Source: Clytia hemisphaerica
Taxonomy: Eukaryota > Cnidaria > Hydrozoa > Leptothecata > Clytiidae
NCBI GenBank assembly: GCA_902728285.1
Contig: CACVBU010000148.1
Coordinates: forward strand, 124,001 to 188,000
Reading direction: 5' to 3'
DNA length: 64,000 bases
The position numbers and the translations under genes are program-made. How positions within the stretch are numbered: position 1 is the first letter of the stretch; the number at the start of each line of letters is the position of its first letter. The notes below the pieces were generated by a model. That model was not told the DNA's origin, searched no databases, and saw nothing but the letters and a program-made list of their open reading frames with translations. This document shows positions 32,201 to 40,364 of this stretch, piece after piece.

Positions 32201-33604
32201 GCTGACGAACAAGGGGAGGGGGGTCTGAAAATAGGGAAATTTGGATGAACGTACTTTTTGAATGGCCCCTACCCAAACGTTTCTAGGGATGTTTATAACA
32301 GAACAAATAAAATAACTTTCTTTTCAAACAAGTTTTTGCCTAATAAACACAACAAGATAAGTTAAAACTACAATGGTTTGATAAAAAATAACAATAGTAA
32401 CACAATGTCGGTTGTCGGTCAAGTCTTAAAAAATCCAAATATTAACCAAGTTTTTATGAAGATGTCCCTCATTTCTGGGCATTTTTGGCAGCAAGAAAAG
32501 GTTGTAGTTTGTAGTACTATAATTCAATGTTGTAATAAAACTATTGAAACAACTGAGCATTACTAAAAATCTTGATAATTCCTTCTTATGCTCTATTTTC
32601 TTGATCAAAAGAAAAAATGACTATACGGCGATGCGCATAGAGACCTAACTCAGCCCCTAGAGTACTGTTAAGAATTTTCGAAGACTTTTACTTTCGCGGA
32701 AAGGACCAAAATTCGCGAAAATCGCGAAAGTTTCTGCTCACGAAAGTTTATACGCCTAAAGTATTTCGAATTCTATCAAAAGTGAAAACTTTTTTGTCTC
32801 CGCTGCAAATTATATTGAGACAGACTTTAGTATATTAGTACAGTCTAGCTTGTCTAGCAAGCTAGGCGACTAATTCAGACATAGTAGAAATAAAGCAAAA
32901 AGTAATGAAGGAATCAATTTTAGTCGCCTAGAAACCTTTGTGCGCTAACTCCAAACAAAAGAAAAGAGTCAATATTGCAATTATAATTTTTTCCCGATCA
33001 AAAAAAATTCTTGAACAAAAAATGTGTGTTGATTTGTGTGTTAAAAGTTTTTCATTTGAGTTGATTTTGTAATGAGAGTTTGTTGTTGCTTGATTGTTTT
33101 CTCGCTACGCAAGTTTCTGCGTAACTAGCCGGGGTTTCTATAAGGCCGGTACACCGGGGTCTTCCAGTGGTTTACTCTCGGGTACCTAATAGCCGGGAGG
33201 GTTGTAATAAACGGGGGGAGGTGGAATAAAAATGTCCAGGGGGGAATTTTCAAAAAGGAGGCTAATACAGAAGAATTAGGGCAAAAGAGGGAACTTTCAA
33301 AAAAAAATTTCCCAAAAATCAATAAGCGGAGGGGGGGGGTTAGAATAAGAATGTCCTGGGTGGAAAATTTTAGCAGCCCCCCTTTCGGATATTAGGTACC
33401 CGAAAGTATACAGACTCCCGTAACAATAATAGTAATCATCATACAACACATACTTCTCCTGTATTAGACGCATTATGGTGTATATTAAACTTGCTAAGAA
33501 AATTAGTTTGAAAAATTAATTTAGCATAGAATTTGATCGAAATCATTTTATTCCTTCTTTTCTTTTTAGGACTTCATACAGAGAATGTCGAGAGTGAGGA
33601 CTAA
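20140..33604 (+). CDS. RPL31: 60S ribosomal protein L31 (eL31), four coding exons
   Basis: Coding exons are 20140-20240, 31180-31305, 31477-31589 and 33570-33604. Their sum is 375 nt: 124 residues plus TAA. All junctions are GT..AG and the phases agree. The protein begins Met-Ala-Lys-Lys, carries the eL31 hallmark Asn-Glu-Val-Val-Thr-Arg-Glu-Tyr-Thr near residues 17-25 and His-Lys-Arg-Ile-His-Gly, then [22 protein letters not shown] and Asn-Lys-Leu-Tyr-Thr-Leu-Val. Human eL31 has 125 residues. It is a large-subunit protein near the polypeptide exit tunnel. A TOP-like 5' end suggests growth-linked translational control. The 10.9 kb intron is filled with transposons; possible poly(A) signals lie near 33710 and 33735. 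Introns were not seen to hold a snoRNA. Confidence 0.95.
20513..21812. mobile_element. CCAGACG-family element with 6-bp TSD ATAAAT
   Basis: The left end CCAGACGATGTCAATCG and right end CGATTGACATCGTCTGG are inverted copies. ATAAAT flanks both sides exactly (20507-20512 and 21813-21818). The arms are built from AATCGAAC/CAATTGAAC words and contain an ATATTACCC segment near each end. It is interrupted by the element at 20762-21535. No transposase frame is present. Confidence 0.82.
20762..21535. mobile_element. hAT-like element (CAGGGTGTC ends) nested in the CCAGACG element
   Basis: The left end CAGGGTGTCTACGGGAC and right end CCGTAGACACCCTG are inverted, flanked by CAGCT on both sides (20757-20761 and 21536-21540). 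Subterminal CCTTGAAAAC repeats fill both arms. CAGGGTG termini are typical of hAT elements, although a 5-bp duplication is short for that superfamily. Non-autonomous. Confidence 0.75.
22077..22395. mobile_element. C-tract MITE, CATAGTTCG ends
   Basis: The left CATAGTTCGGAAGGGGGT and right ACCCGCGAACTATG ends are inverted and TTATT flanks both sides (22072-22076 and 22396-22400). The interior has runs of C up to 15 long (near 22120, 22280 and 22350) on the plus strand. Confidence 0.65.
22776..23219 (+). pseudogene. 5' fragment of a LINE with an N-terminal PHD finger
   Basis: The frame begins with a clean PHD finger: Cys7, Cys10, Cys22, Cys25, His30, Cys33, Cys53, Cys56 (Cys4-His-Cys3, with Trp51 before the last pair). 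After a ~70-residue linker, near residue 130, comes a Met-His-Leu-Asn-Ile segment, which is how the AP endonuclease domain of CR1/L2/Jockey-type LINEs starts. The sequence is then cut off and the last residues are unrelated. PHD-endonuclease fusions are known in CR1/L2-type elements, so a truncated LINE inside the RPL31 intron is more likely than a host PHD gene. 22620-22775 may be its 5' UTR. Confidence 0.65.
23313..23463. mobile_element. Near-perfect hairpin MITE with a TCTTCGGA loop
   Basis: Arms of ~65 bases (starting AATCGAATGTTTTG, containing GTGCAATTAACGATTAA and TTTGCACGAG) are separated by a few bases around TTCTTCGGA. The inner 23329-23447 part pairs almost perfectly. It has no coding capacity. 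Confidence 0.7.
23528..24345. mobile_element. TTAA-flanked MITE (piggyBac-like CCCTACC ends)
   Basis: TTAA at 23524-23527 and 24346-24349 flank inverted ends CCCTACCTACTGAGAG / CTCTCAGTAGGTAGGG. TTAA duplication with CCCT-type termini is characteristic of piggyBac-like elements. GGGGGGGCACT(T/A)TGTG blocks sit just inside both ends. It is inserted within a TTTGATTACAGTAATC-type palindromic repeat. Confidence 0.75.
24351..24735. other. Intronic spacer, nothing recognised
   Basis: RPL31 intron sequence. Apart from the continuation of an AATCAAAC-type repeat near 24360-24390, nothing was identified. Confidence 0.35.
24744..25100. mobile_element. MITE with CTTTAAATGGGATTAAA ends
   Basis: The left part (TTTAAATGGGATTAAA, CCGCGAAATTAAGTCCC) and right part (GCAAATTTAAGTCCCC, TTTATCCCATTGAAG) are degraded inverted copies. 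It shares the CGAAATTAAGT vocabulary of the 9420 and 35355 repeats. Confidence 0.5.
25101..25457. other. Intronic spacer, nothing recognised
   Basis: RPL31 intron sequence; an 81-codon minus-strand frame here shows no recognisable feature and has intron-like composition. Confidence 0.35.
25459..25794. mobile_element. MITE with GGCTGGGCTT ends
   Basis: The left GGCTGGGCTTAAAAAATTG and right CAATTTTTATAAAGTCCAGCC-type ends are inverted, followed inside by GTTTGCC/GGCAAAC and GGTCGGT blocks. TGG flanks both ends (25456-25458 and 25795-25797), a possible 3-bp duplication. Confidence 0.6.
25795..26150. other. Intronic spacer, nothing recognised
   Basis: No gene or repeat boundary was found in this part of the RPL31 intron. 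Confidence 0.35.
26190..26335 (+). repeat. Direct repeat partner of 30735-30860
   Basis: A segment with TTTTTTGCACAATGATG, AAATGGCAATGCC and AAATGTGAC(G/A)GAGCC occurs here and again at 30745-30801 on the same strand, flanking the nested block between them. A short TTTTTCTGATTTTT sub-repeat recurs near 26345. Confidence 0.65.
27124..27389. mobile_element. TA-flanked G-tract MITE (CTCTCGGGTACC ends), copy 1
   Basis: The left CTCTCGGGTACCAATGG and right TATTAGGTACCCAAGAG ends are inverted, with TA at 27122-27123 and 27390-27391. The interior has GTTGGAATTAA..CCCTGGGTGGAAAA phrases shared with the copies at 33175 and 62752. Confidence 0.7.
28497..28575 (+). mobile_element. tRNA-like head, probable SINE fragment
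   Basis: An A-box-like TGAGTGGTTCAAGG at 28509 and a B box GGTTCAAATCC at 28550 are ~40 bases apart. GAGA at the start can pair with TCTC after the B box. The anticodon arm is poor, so a SINE head or decayed tRNA is more likely than a functional tRNA gene. Confidence 0.45.
29061..30091. mobile_element. TATGGCGCGCC-family element with 6-bp TSD and ACTATCTT arrays
   Basis: The ends TATGGCGCGCCAAAGCGG and CCGCTTTGGCGCGCCATA are perfect inverted copies. TTTAAC flanks both (29055-29060 and 30092-30097). Each arm then has ~250 bases of a drifting ~20-bp repeat (AATACTATCTTCGTTTAAAA on the left, its inverse on the right). The centre (29390-29815) is non-repetitive, with a short GCATGCATGG palindrome. 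No transposase is present. Confidence 0.82.
30667..31179. other. Intronic spacer before RPL31 exon 2
   Basis: It includes the second copy of the repeat seen at 26190 (30745-30801), then AT-rich intron ending in the acceptor TGACTTTACAG at 31179. Confidence 0.45.
31180..31305 (+). CDS. RPL31: RPL31 coding exon 2
   Basis: 126 nt bounded by TTTACAG and GTAATA. It encodes Phe-Lys-Lys-Arg-Ala-Pro-Arg-Ala through Gly-Thr-Pro-Asp-Val-Arg-Ile-Asp to His-Gly-Val-Arg, with split codons at both ends that join in frame. Confidence 0.93.
31477..31589 (+). CDS. RPL31: RPL31 coding exon 3
   Basis: 113 nt between TTTTCAG and GTAAAT. It encodes Asn-Val-Pro-Arg-Arg, the Arg-Asn-Glu-Asp-Glu-Asp-Ser segment and Asn-Lys-Leu-Tyr-Thr-Leu-Val. 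Confidence 0.93.
31722..32269. mobile_element. MITE with GGGGCTATTCAAAA ends in RPL31 intron
   Basis: The left GGGGCTATTCAAAAGGTACG and right CGTACTTTTTGAATGGCCCC ends are inverted. TAC flanks both (31719-31721 and 32270-32272), a 3-bp duplication. A run of 13 G near 31750 and GAACG-rich words occur inside. 3-bp duplication would fit PIF/Harbinger-type insertion (inference). Confidence 0.7.
32270..33120. other. RPL31 intron with a TTCGCGAAAGT fragment
   Basis: At about 32687-32761 a right-end fragment of the TTCGCGAAAGT family ends in ACGCCTAAAG before TA. A GTCTAGCAAGCTAGGCGAC palindrome-like stretch is near 32855. No coding sequence or snoRNA was recognised. Confidence 0.5.
33175..33406. 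mobile_element. TA-flanked G-tract MITE (CTCTCGGGTACC ends), copy 2
   Basis: The ends CTCTCGGGTACCTAATAGCC and ATTAGGTACCCGAAAG are inverted, with TA at 33173-33174 and 33407-33408. It has several G-rich blocks on the plus strand. Confidence 0.72.
33570..33604 (+). CDS. RPL31: RPL31 terminal coding exon
   Basis: 35 nt after a strong TTCTTTTCTTTTTAG acceptor. It encodes the last residues ([10 protein letters not shown]) and TAA at 33602. Confidence 0.92.
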
Positions 33605-33715
33605 GTCATTCGTTTTGAAAGAAAAATTGTGTATAATACCCCGAATTTCAACGGTCTCGTCTTTTCATTCCCGTTCTACTATTAGATTGAAAGTAAAAAT
33701 ATGTCGCGGAATAAA

Positions 33716-34300
33716 TTAATGCGAGCGATCCCTAAATAAAGTTATGTTTTGCGGAACAAATTAATACGAAATAGCGTCCCAAATGATTTTTGCCTTTCTT
33801 TTCCAAAGAAACAGAACGAACTAGAATATCTCCAACGAAATGCAGTTGCAGTCGTAATTGCGAACCTCAAAAATGTTTTTGATTTCTTCCCCGTCATAAT
33901 ACGTGGCCCGGAAAACCCTAGTCTACTTTGTGTGACATCAAAATATAAGAATAATTCGGGCGAGAATTGTAGTATCAGTACTTCCACTTTGCTTCATTGG
34001 ATTTTTCGATTTGGGAGGGGTTAAGTGGCTTCTCAGCGTTCTTGTCAGCTAGAAAAATACATGAAATCTTACATTTGACCATGAACAAGATTTTACGTCT
34101 ATAAATCGCTTATTACTAGGGAGTAGTCTCGGCTATGAATGCCCTACAGAGCTAATATTTCGGGTTGAGGAATTAATTACGTTGGCCCAGAAGGCTCAAA
34201 ACACGCACTTCCAGTTCTTATAAAATTTGTGAACTAGAACTGCATAGGGTCAATGGCCCAGAAGGCTCAAGTGACACTGCACATTTCTGACTTTTTGTCA
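33716..34300. other. RPL31 downstream spacer
   Basis: Possible poly(A) signals of RPL31 lie at 33710 and about 33735. A GGCCCAGAAGGCTCAA phrase occurs twice, near 34184 and 34255. No gene is visible. Confidence 0.4.
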
Positions 34301-34329
34301 GCACAGGGTGGGAAATTAATTTTTTTCGG

Positions 34330-34566
34330 TCTACAAAATGAATGTCGAGTTACGCAAAATGAGTTTCCGAGTTGTTCATATCAATAGTTACAGGTTAAAT
34401 TTCCGAGTTTAAAACGTTCATTCTCGATAATGCGTTATATTTTGGGCAACTACTTGGTTGTGATGCTTCAAGATAACTCGGAAATGAATGTCACATTATG
34501 CATTTCGAGTTAACTTAACTCGAAAAATTTAGGTGCACATTTAAAATTCGAGTTAACTTAACTCAA
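34330..34566. repeat. CGAGTTAACTTAACTCG palindromic repeats
   Basis: The words TTCGAGTTAACTTAACTCG and TTTCCGAGTT recur several times (34340-34560). The element at 34567 is inserted into one of the palindromes. Confidence 0.6.
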
Positions 34567-35043
34567 TAGACGATATTGGATTTAGATAAATGCAATGCAT
34601 TCTGGTTTCTAGGGACTCTCAAAGGAATTATAATAGATAATAGATCGATTATAATAGATTTTATAGCCCTGCAATACAACTGTCAAACATTTTTGAGAAA
34701 ACTGATTGGATAATTGATGTCACGTGGCTGGTTTAATATTTCCCCATAGTGACCAGTTATGAAATTGACTTCTTTAGAATGTTAATTTTTACGATGTAGA
34801 ACAATAGAATACACTTGTTAATTACTTTTATTAATTTATTATTACTTTATTTTGCATGGCTATAAATGGATTATTAACCTCAGTAAGCCTGTCTCTCTGG
34901 AAAATATTGACCTCGGGCACACGTGCCCTCGGTCAATATTTCCTCAGAGAGACCGGCTTTTCGGTTAATAATCCATAAATAATTCCTTTGAGAGTCCCTA
35001 GAAACCAGAATGCATTGCATTTATCTAAATCCGATATCGTCTA
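34567..35043. mobile_element. Long-TIR MITE with 9-bp TSD
   Basis: TTAACTCAA flanks both sides exactly (34558-34566 and 35044-35052). Terminal inverted repeats of ~65 bases, starting TAGACGATAT(T/C)GGATTT, match with about one difference. The interior holds a second hairpin (34862-34975) with GGATTATTAACC / GGTTAATAATCC and CCTCGGGCACACG at its tip. A 9-bp TSD with long TIRs is typical of Mutator-like elements (inference). Confidence 0.82.
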
Positions 35044-35052
35044 TTAACTCAA

Positions 35053-35354
35053 CATTAGCTGTGTTTGTCTGCGTTTCTTTACCCCTCCAAAATCAGCAAT
35101 ATTTGATATAAAATTTGATATTTGGCGGGCTAAAAGGGCCAAATTTGCATTAATTTATTCCCTTTGTTTTTTAAAGTCAAATGTTTCGAGCGCCGACCCC
35201 AGACCTCAAAATTTAAGCCTAAAATTGTTCTCCATTTTGACCCATTTTACTAACGAAGCGGGTGTTTTCGAGTCCGCAAGCAAAGCCTTAAAATGTTCTT
35301 AACTTGATTTTAGCATTTTGCCCATCGAAGCCTTATTATTAGATGCTCTTAAAT
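35053..35354. other. Spacer, nothing recognised
   Basis: No gene or repeat boundary was recognised. Confidence 0.35.
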
Positions 35355-36365
35355 ACCTTAACCCTATTAGCCCCAGGGGGGGGTAGAATCTACCACGCTG
35401 GAGTTCTTTCGTTTATATCTCGGAGAAAAATTTTTCAAACAACTTGAAACTTTCTGACTTTTAATAAAATCTTATTAAGAGTACTTGTGCAAAATTTTAG
35501 GATCATAGGTTGTCCAGATCAGGTTTTATGACTTTATTGTGAAACATGACATAAAACCCAGCTTAAATCGCTTAAAACTCAAAATTTTAAAGTGCTGATA
35601 ACTTCTAAACTATTTATTCAATCATTTTCAAATTTTGACACGTGATAGACATTGATAATACAAATTTAAAAAATCAAAAGAAAATTTTTGAAAATGATGA
35701 CGTCATCATTTATGACGTCATCAAATTTTGAAAATTTTACTCATTTTCAGCATAGATTTTAAGAAAAACTCTTCATGGAATTTGCAAAACCGGCAATTAT
35801 GTTAAAGAACAGTCTTTTATCTTTCAGAATCTTCAAACAGAATTGAAATATCTTTATTGGTTCGACTGTAATAGACATTTTTGTAAACCATATATTTGGG
35901 CTTTTTTCCGACAGGTGGAAATTTTGTGATGACGTCATCAGTTTCTGAATGACGTAATCAATTTTTTTTTTCTTCCTGGAAAATTGTATCATGATGGAGA
36001 ACATCTGTACCAAATTTCATGGCCATAGCTCTTCTAGATCGAAAATAATCGAGGGTGGTAGATTCTACCCCCCCCCCCTGGGGATACAAAAGTCAAAAAA
36101 GCTTGGGGCTAATAGGGTTAAAGGAAGAAATTTTGGCGGAAAGAAAATTTGGCGGATTTGGCGGATTTGACTGAAATTCGCTAAATTAAGTTCCCGCCAA
36201 AATTTCTTTTTTCCGCCATCCGCCAAATTAAACATTTTGAAAATATGATCTCTTTTAAGGTGTTTTTGCTATTTTTTCGCTGTTTTGACGCCATCTTATT
36301 CTTAAGGTTAAATTTTTAAGCGACCGCCAAATTAAATTCCCGCCAAAATTTCTTCCTTTAAGGGT
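35355..36365. mobile_element. AAATTTTGGCGG inverted-repeat element split by a TTAA MITE
   Basis: The ends CCTTAAAGGAAGAAATTTTG and CAAAATTTCTTCCTTTAAGG are inverted once the TTAA-flanked insertion 35362-36117 is removed. The interior has GGCGGATTTGGCGG and CGCCAAATTAAA words like those at 9420-9845. Confidence 0.6.
35362..36117. mobile_element. TTAA-flanked MITE (piggyBac-like CCCTATTAGCCCC ends)
   Basis: TTAA at 35358-35361 and 36118-36121 flank CCCTATTAGCCCCAGG and GGGGCTAATAGGG. Inside both ends is a GTAGA(T)TCTACC block next to a run of G or C. ATGACGTCATCA-type palindromes occur near 35700 and 35930. It is related in plan to 23528-24345. Confidence 0.75.
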
Positions 36366-36569
36366 AGTTTGTTCTTATAAAAAAACTTTGTAGTCAACTA
36401 ATCCAAATTGAAATCAGTTTTGGCGCTTTGAGCCTTAATTTCGTTCCGTTTTGTTCAGACCTGTAGCTGTACAAAAAACACATCAATAGTCTGACGGTTT
36501 GACGACCAAGTAAAGAAATTTCATCGCACATAATGTCAATCTAATTAATTACTGTAGAAAGAATCAAAG

Positions 36570-36851
36570 ATGAATAGCAAAATTACCACATTAATGTCTA
36601 GAGCAGACTGTATCAATACATGTTTACTATTGACCAAGAACCATTATAAAGCGAAGCTATACAATTATCCAAAAATATCGGCCCTTTCGATTATCAGCCT
36701 TTTCTTTGGTCCATTTGGTACAGTGTTAGGCAAAACAATAGTTACTCTGGGTCTGGATGCAATTCACGCCACACTTCATTTCTTCGGTGAATTGTTTGCA
36801 ATTTATCATAACATTTTCTTTCCACTCTGCGACAAGTATATCCGTTACTGA
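36570..36851 (+). CDS. Possible small membrane protein, unrecognised
   Basis: A 93-codon frame from ATG. Residues ~36-60 and ~62-85 are hydrophobic with Gly, His and aromatic residues. No homologue is recognised and no splice context helps. It lies between MITEs, so a chance frame is quite possible. Confidence 0.25.
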   Translation: MNSKITTLMSRADCINTCLLLTKNHYKAKLYNYPKISALSIISLFFGPFGTVLGKTIVTLGLDAIHATLHFFGELFAIYHNIFFPLCDKYIRY

Positions 36852-37124
36852 TACTTAAGCACCAGCCTGTTTTGTAGACATGGTATGGAGCTTGCACTAG
36901 GGTAATGAACTCTCAAAACTCATATAAAGAGTGATGCCAGATTTGTCCGTCATTTCTTTTATTTAGCGTGGCCGAATAATTATTTTAGAGGTGCCGCACT
37001 AATAATAGGAGGAAATAAATTACTTTGTTGACGTTACTATTACCGCCCTAAAACTAGAGGACAATTTCAGTCATTCCCCGCACTAAATAAGAGGAAATAT
37101 AATAAGACAAACAGCTACTGATTA

Positions 37125-37385
37125 TAAGCTACCACCACCAACACGACAGGATATTGTGAATCGGGTGGAAAAGGCTAACAAAACCTTGTCCGACAAACAA
37201 AGACATGGTGATGAAGTCCTTTAACGTGTGTGGTATCACCACCACGGATCCCCTGAAAGTGAGGAGTTCCTGCTTTTTACGAGCAGTGTATGTCGAAGCA
37301 AAGCTCCCTCCTCCTCCTCCTCCTCCTCCTCCTCCTCCTCTTCCAAGAAGAAGAAGAAGAAGTCCAAGATGATCCTTTTGATTTG
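37125..37385 (+). pseudogene. Degraded DDE-transposase C-terminus (pogo/Tigger-like style)
   Basis: Read with one frame change near 37200, the sequence gives Pro-Thr-Arg-Gln-Asp-Ile-Val-Asn and Val-Glu-Lys-Ala-Asn, then Met-Lys-Ser-Phe-Asn-Val-Cys-Gly-Ile-Thr-Thr. A Val..Ala-(Trp)..Met-Val..Ser-Phe..Cys-Gly-Ile ending is the usual C-terminal pattern of pogo/Tigger/jerky-type transposases. The following TCC and GAA microsatellite destroys the tail. Identification is from this pattern only. Confidence 0.5.
37306..37365 (+). repeat. TCC and AAG microsatellites
   Basis: About twelve TCC units followed by about six AAG units, inside the transposase remnant. Confidence 0.85.
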
Positions 37386-37602
37386 TAGTTTTAGATAGAT
37401 TTTTTTTGATTTGTAACTTTAGACTGTAGAAAAAGAGATCCTGCTGAAATATAATTATAAGTTATAACACTAACAGCATCTTTTATGATTCACCCTATAA
37501 TTAGTAGAGGAAAAATCGACCTTAAGCTTAACTGCATTAAATTAGAGGAAAATCAGAAATAGGTGAAAAAGCGTCCGTACTAATTTTTAAGGCAAATGAA
37601 TA

Positions 37603-37853
37603 CACTCTTCTCGAGATGCATAAATTTATTGTTGTCATCGTTTTTGAACAGATTTCATTGCATGAAATTATACATTTAAACCAATTTAAATTCCCAAAAG
37701 GCAAACATTAACTCTAAATTAAAAGTACTTGAAATTCAAAATGTCTCATGAGGTGTAAACAACACAATTATCATTGTGAATATGTAATTTTATAGCAATG
37801 AAATCTGTTTGAAAACGAGGACAACAATAAATTTATGCATCTCGAGAAGAGTG
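37603..37853. mobile_element. TA-flanked MITE (CACTCTTCTCGAGATG ends)
   Basis: ~70-base inverted arms start CACTCTTCTCGAGATGCAT and end with its inverse. TA is at 37601-37602 and 37854-37855. Length 251 bp, non-coding. Confidence 0.78.
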
Positions 37854-37925
37854 TATTAGTCCCACTTTGCCAAAATAATTAATCTGCATTATAAAGGACG
37901 CACTAAATTAGAGAAATAACGGTAG

Positions 37926-39013
37926 TTGACTTTGATTTGAGAGAAAGTCTTTTTTGCAGTCCATTGCACTTTTGAAATCCAATCCAATCCAAATCCATGT
38001 AATAACAATTTATCATAAACTGCTAACCGGGGGGAGGGGCACTTTTATAGGAGGCAAGCGAAGGGTTCACGGATGTGTCGCCCTCATAGGATATAGGGTG
38101 CCTTTTTGAAATCCCCGCCCATAATAATAAGGGTTGGCTTGGAATAGTAGGAAAATTTCAATGTTTTGCCCCTCTAAAAGAAATGCTAAAGGCCGAGGTA
38201 AACAATTCCAACATAGAAATTGAAATGTTGGACAAATGTTGGATAAATTTTGGAAAGGTGTTGGATCTCTTTAAGATCGTTTCGTCGCAATATCCAACAT
38301 TTTCATCCGACATGGGTGTTTATTCATTCTTTTTTTATAATTCATTCTTTTCAAATTAGAAATGACGTTAGCAGAGGATACCCAGTGTAACCACTACTGC
38401 TGTTTATGCGGACGAAAATTATAGTCTAACAGTTGGACCCTTACAATACAGAGAAAATTCTGGCGAAAAATTGACTCTTACGGTGCAATTTCTTGAAATT
38501 TATTTATCTATTTCAACAAGGCAAAAAATTTTCTAAAATTTTGCAACAAAAACTATTTTATCATTTTTTACGCACACTTCGAATCGTCTGTCAAAATCAT
38601 CAAAAGTAAACAAAAGCAAAAATCTACAAAAGATGGCTTGTTGTTGGTTCTTGGCCTGTTTGATTTGTTTTCTTGACAAATTCGACAAATTTGATTACCT
38701 CCGTACCTCTTTATCATTGAATATCCACTTGGTTTTGCAAGGTAAGTTTAGTTCACTTAAAAGAGCACCCCTCCCGCCCGCGCGACCTGCAAAAACTTCT
38801 CATTTATTGACCTTATTTGATACTTAATAGTTACTTTTAAAAGTCAAGGAATTATGAAGATCCTTTTTGTCACCTTTCATTTCAAACTAATTTTTTTCCA
38901 TTTAACAGCAAAATAAACCAAATTAGTCCCAGGATCGTAAAATTCATTATATTTTCCAACATTTTTTATCTTTTCTAGTCCCGATAAGGGTCTGCTTCGA
39001 AAAAGCCGGGCTA
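37926..39013. other. Spacer, nothing firm
   Basis: Repeated AATGTTGGA-type words occur near 38220-38260, and a G-rich stretch near 38030. No coding exon was recognised. Confidence 0.35.
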
Positions 39014-39015
39014 TA

Positions 39016-39427
39016 CTTTAGGCGTAGAAACTTTCGCGAGCAGAAACTTTCGCGATTTTCGCGAATTTTTGCCCTTTTCGCGAAAGTAAATGTCTTTAAA
39101 AATTCTAGGAAGGGCCATTCGCGAAAGTTTATGCTCGTGAAAAATTCTTGACAAGATAGAAAATCTGCAAAACTTCAAACTTTGAATAAAATGTAACTTA
39201 TATGGCACTAATAAGTCAAAGGACAAATGTTTCAAGCCAACCAAAGAAGTATTTGTGTCTCTAAGCCATTTTTTCATGTGAAAATTCTCAATTTTACGTC
39301 TTGATTCGCGAAAGTTTTTGCTCGCGAAAAATATTTTTCCGTTAAATTCGCGAAAGTAAATGTCGTCAATTTCGTGATTTTTCGTCCTCGCAAAAGTTTC
39401 TGTTCGCGAAAGTTTGTACGCCTAAAG
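39016..39427. mobile_element. TTCGCGAAAGT-family MITE, complete copy
   Basis: The ends CTTTAGGCGTAGAAACTTTC and its inverse are flanked by TA (39014-39015 and 39428-39429). The interior repeats TTCGCGAAAGTAAATG, CTCGCGAAAA and TTTTCGCGAA on both strands. A deleted-end copy is at 46397-46762 and a fragment at 32687-32761. Confidence 0.75.
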
Positions 39428-39429
39428 TA

Positions 39430-39666
39430 GTACCCCCGGCCTCGATACTTTACTTTCTTGTACCTCGGTATTCTTGAGGAGAAAAGGTTTTGTGACCAAT
39501 TTTCGACGTTAAATCTGGAATGTTATCTGAAGCACTGAAAATCTGATGTTAAGCACGAATATTTTTAATTCCAGCTATTTTCTTACAACGCCCCTACAAA
39601 TTTATTAAATGAAAAGGACCGTTGACGAGAACCACTTATCTGCTATCTGTGTCTAGCGCGTAAGTA
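39430..39666. other. Spacer, nothing recognised
   Basis: No feature was identified. Confidence 0.3.
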
Positions 39667-40065
39667 ATGAAAAAACACCCTTGTTTTTATCAACAAAGTT
39701 TGAAAGCTGTGGAATTTTTTATCCGCTTCTACGCTATTGCTAATCTAGAAGAAAACATTCGAACACCCTTCTCTCTGTTTTGTAAATGTTTTGATGGTCT
39801 TCCGGCTGCTGGCATGGCGCGACGGAAAAAAAAATCGCACGACAACACGACGAGGTTGTTTTTTGCGGGGCAAATCTTTGCGGGACACGATGAGCAAAGT
39901 TGTTTCATTTATTTTTTATACAGATCTACTTCACGGGACTTGTTTATTCGAAACATAATGGTAGCCGAGAGTAAATGGCTGAAATCTCAAATCCCCCTCA
40001 ATTACGACGACGTTACGACGACAAGTTTAATGTTTTTGTTTCTTAATCAAGACAATGTTGAGTAA
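39667..40065 (+). CDS. Possible protein-coding frame, unrecognised
   Basis: A 132-codon frame from ATG, one of the longest unexplained frames in the window. It contains a basic Ala-Arg-Arg-Lys-Lys-Lys segment near residue 50, a Phe-Ala-Gly-x-Ile-Phe-Ala-Gly segment, and a run of Thr near the end. It overlaps no recognised repeat. Splice-like signals inside mean the true structure could differ. Confidence 0.3.
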   Translation: MKKHPCFYQQSLKAVEFFIRFYAIANLEENIRTPFSLFCKCFDGLPAAGMARRKKKSHDNTTRLFFAGQIFAGHDEQSCFIYFLYRSTSRDLFIRNIMVAESKWLKSQIPLNYDDVTTTSLMFLFLNQDNVE

Positions 40066-40364
40066 TGGAATAATTTAAATCTCCAACACTAAATCGATGA
40101 TGGTAGAAAAGTATTTAATACACACCTTTGCTATAAATTATATGCATCAGTGTGTGTTATTGTTTTATACGTGATGGATGGATGAAGTATTAACTGATTA
40201 AAATTATATGATGAAGTTGTCCAGACGTAATTCAGTTAGTGAAAGTACCTCCATTTAAAGCATGTTCAAAGTTCACAATAATGACTTTCTTTTCATTACG
40301 GAAACCAAACGAGTGAGAGAAAGTAATTAAAACTAAAAGTCAGCGCTCCATGTTTTGTGACATA

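Larger units (their letters stand above)
36960..37925. mobile_element. Element with CACTAAATTAGAGGAAA words and a transposase remnant
   Basis: Both flanks carry the recurring word CACTAAATTAGAGGAAA (36990-37090 and 37495-37560, 37905-37925), framing the transposase remnant at 37125-37385 and a nested MITE at 37603-37853. Boundaries are approximate. Confidence 0.45.

Noticed and set aside
33749..34024. 91-codon frame after RPL31 and its antisense partner
   Set aside because: Both strands are open over the same stretch, no domain is recognised and it overlaps the presumed RPL31 3' region.
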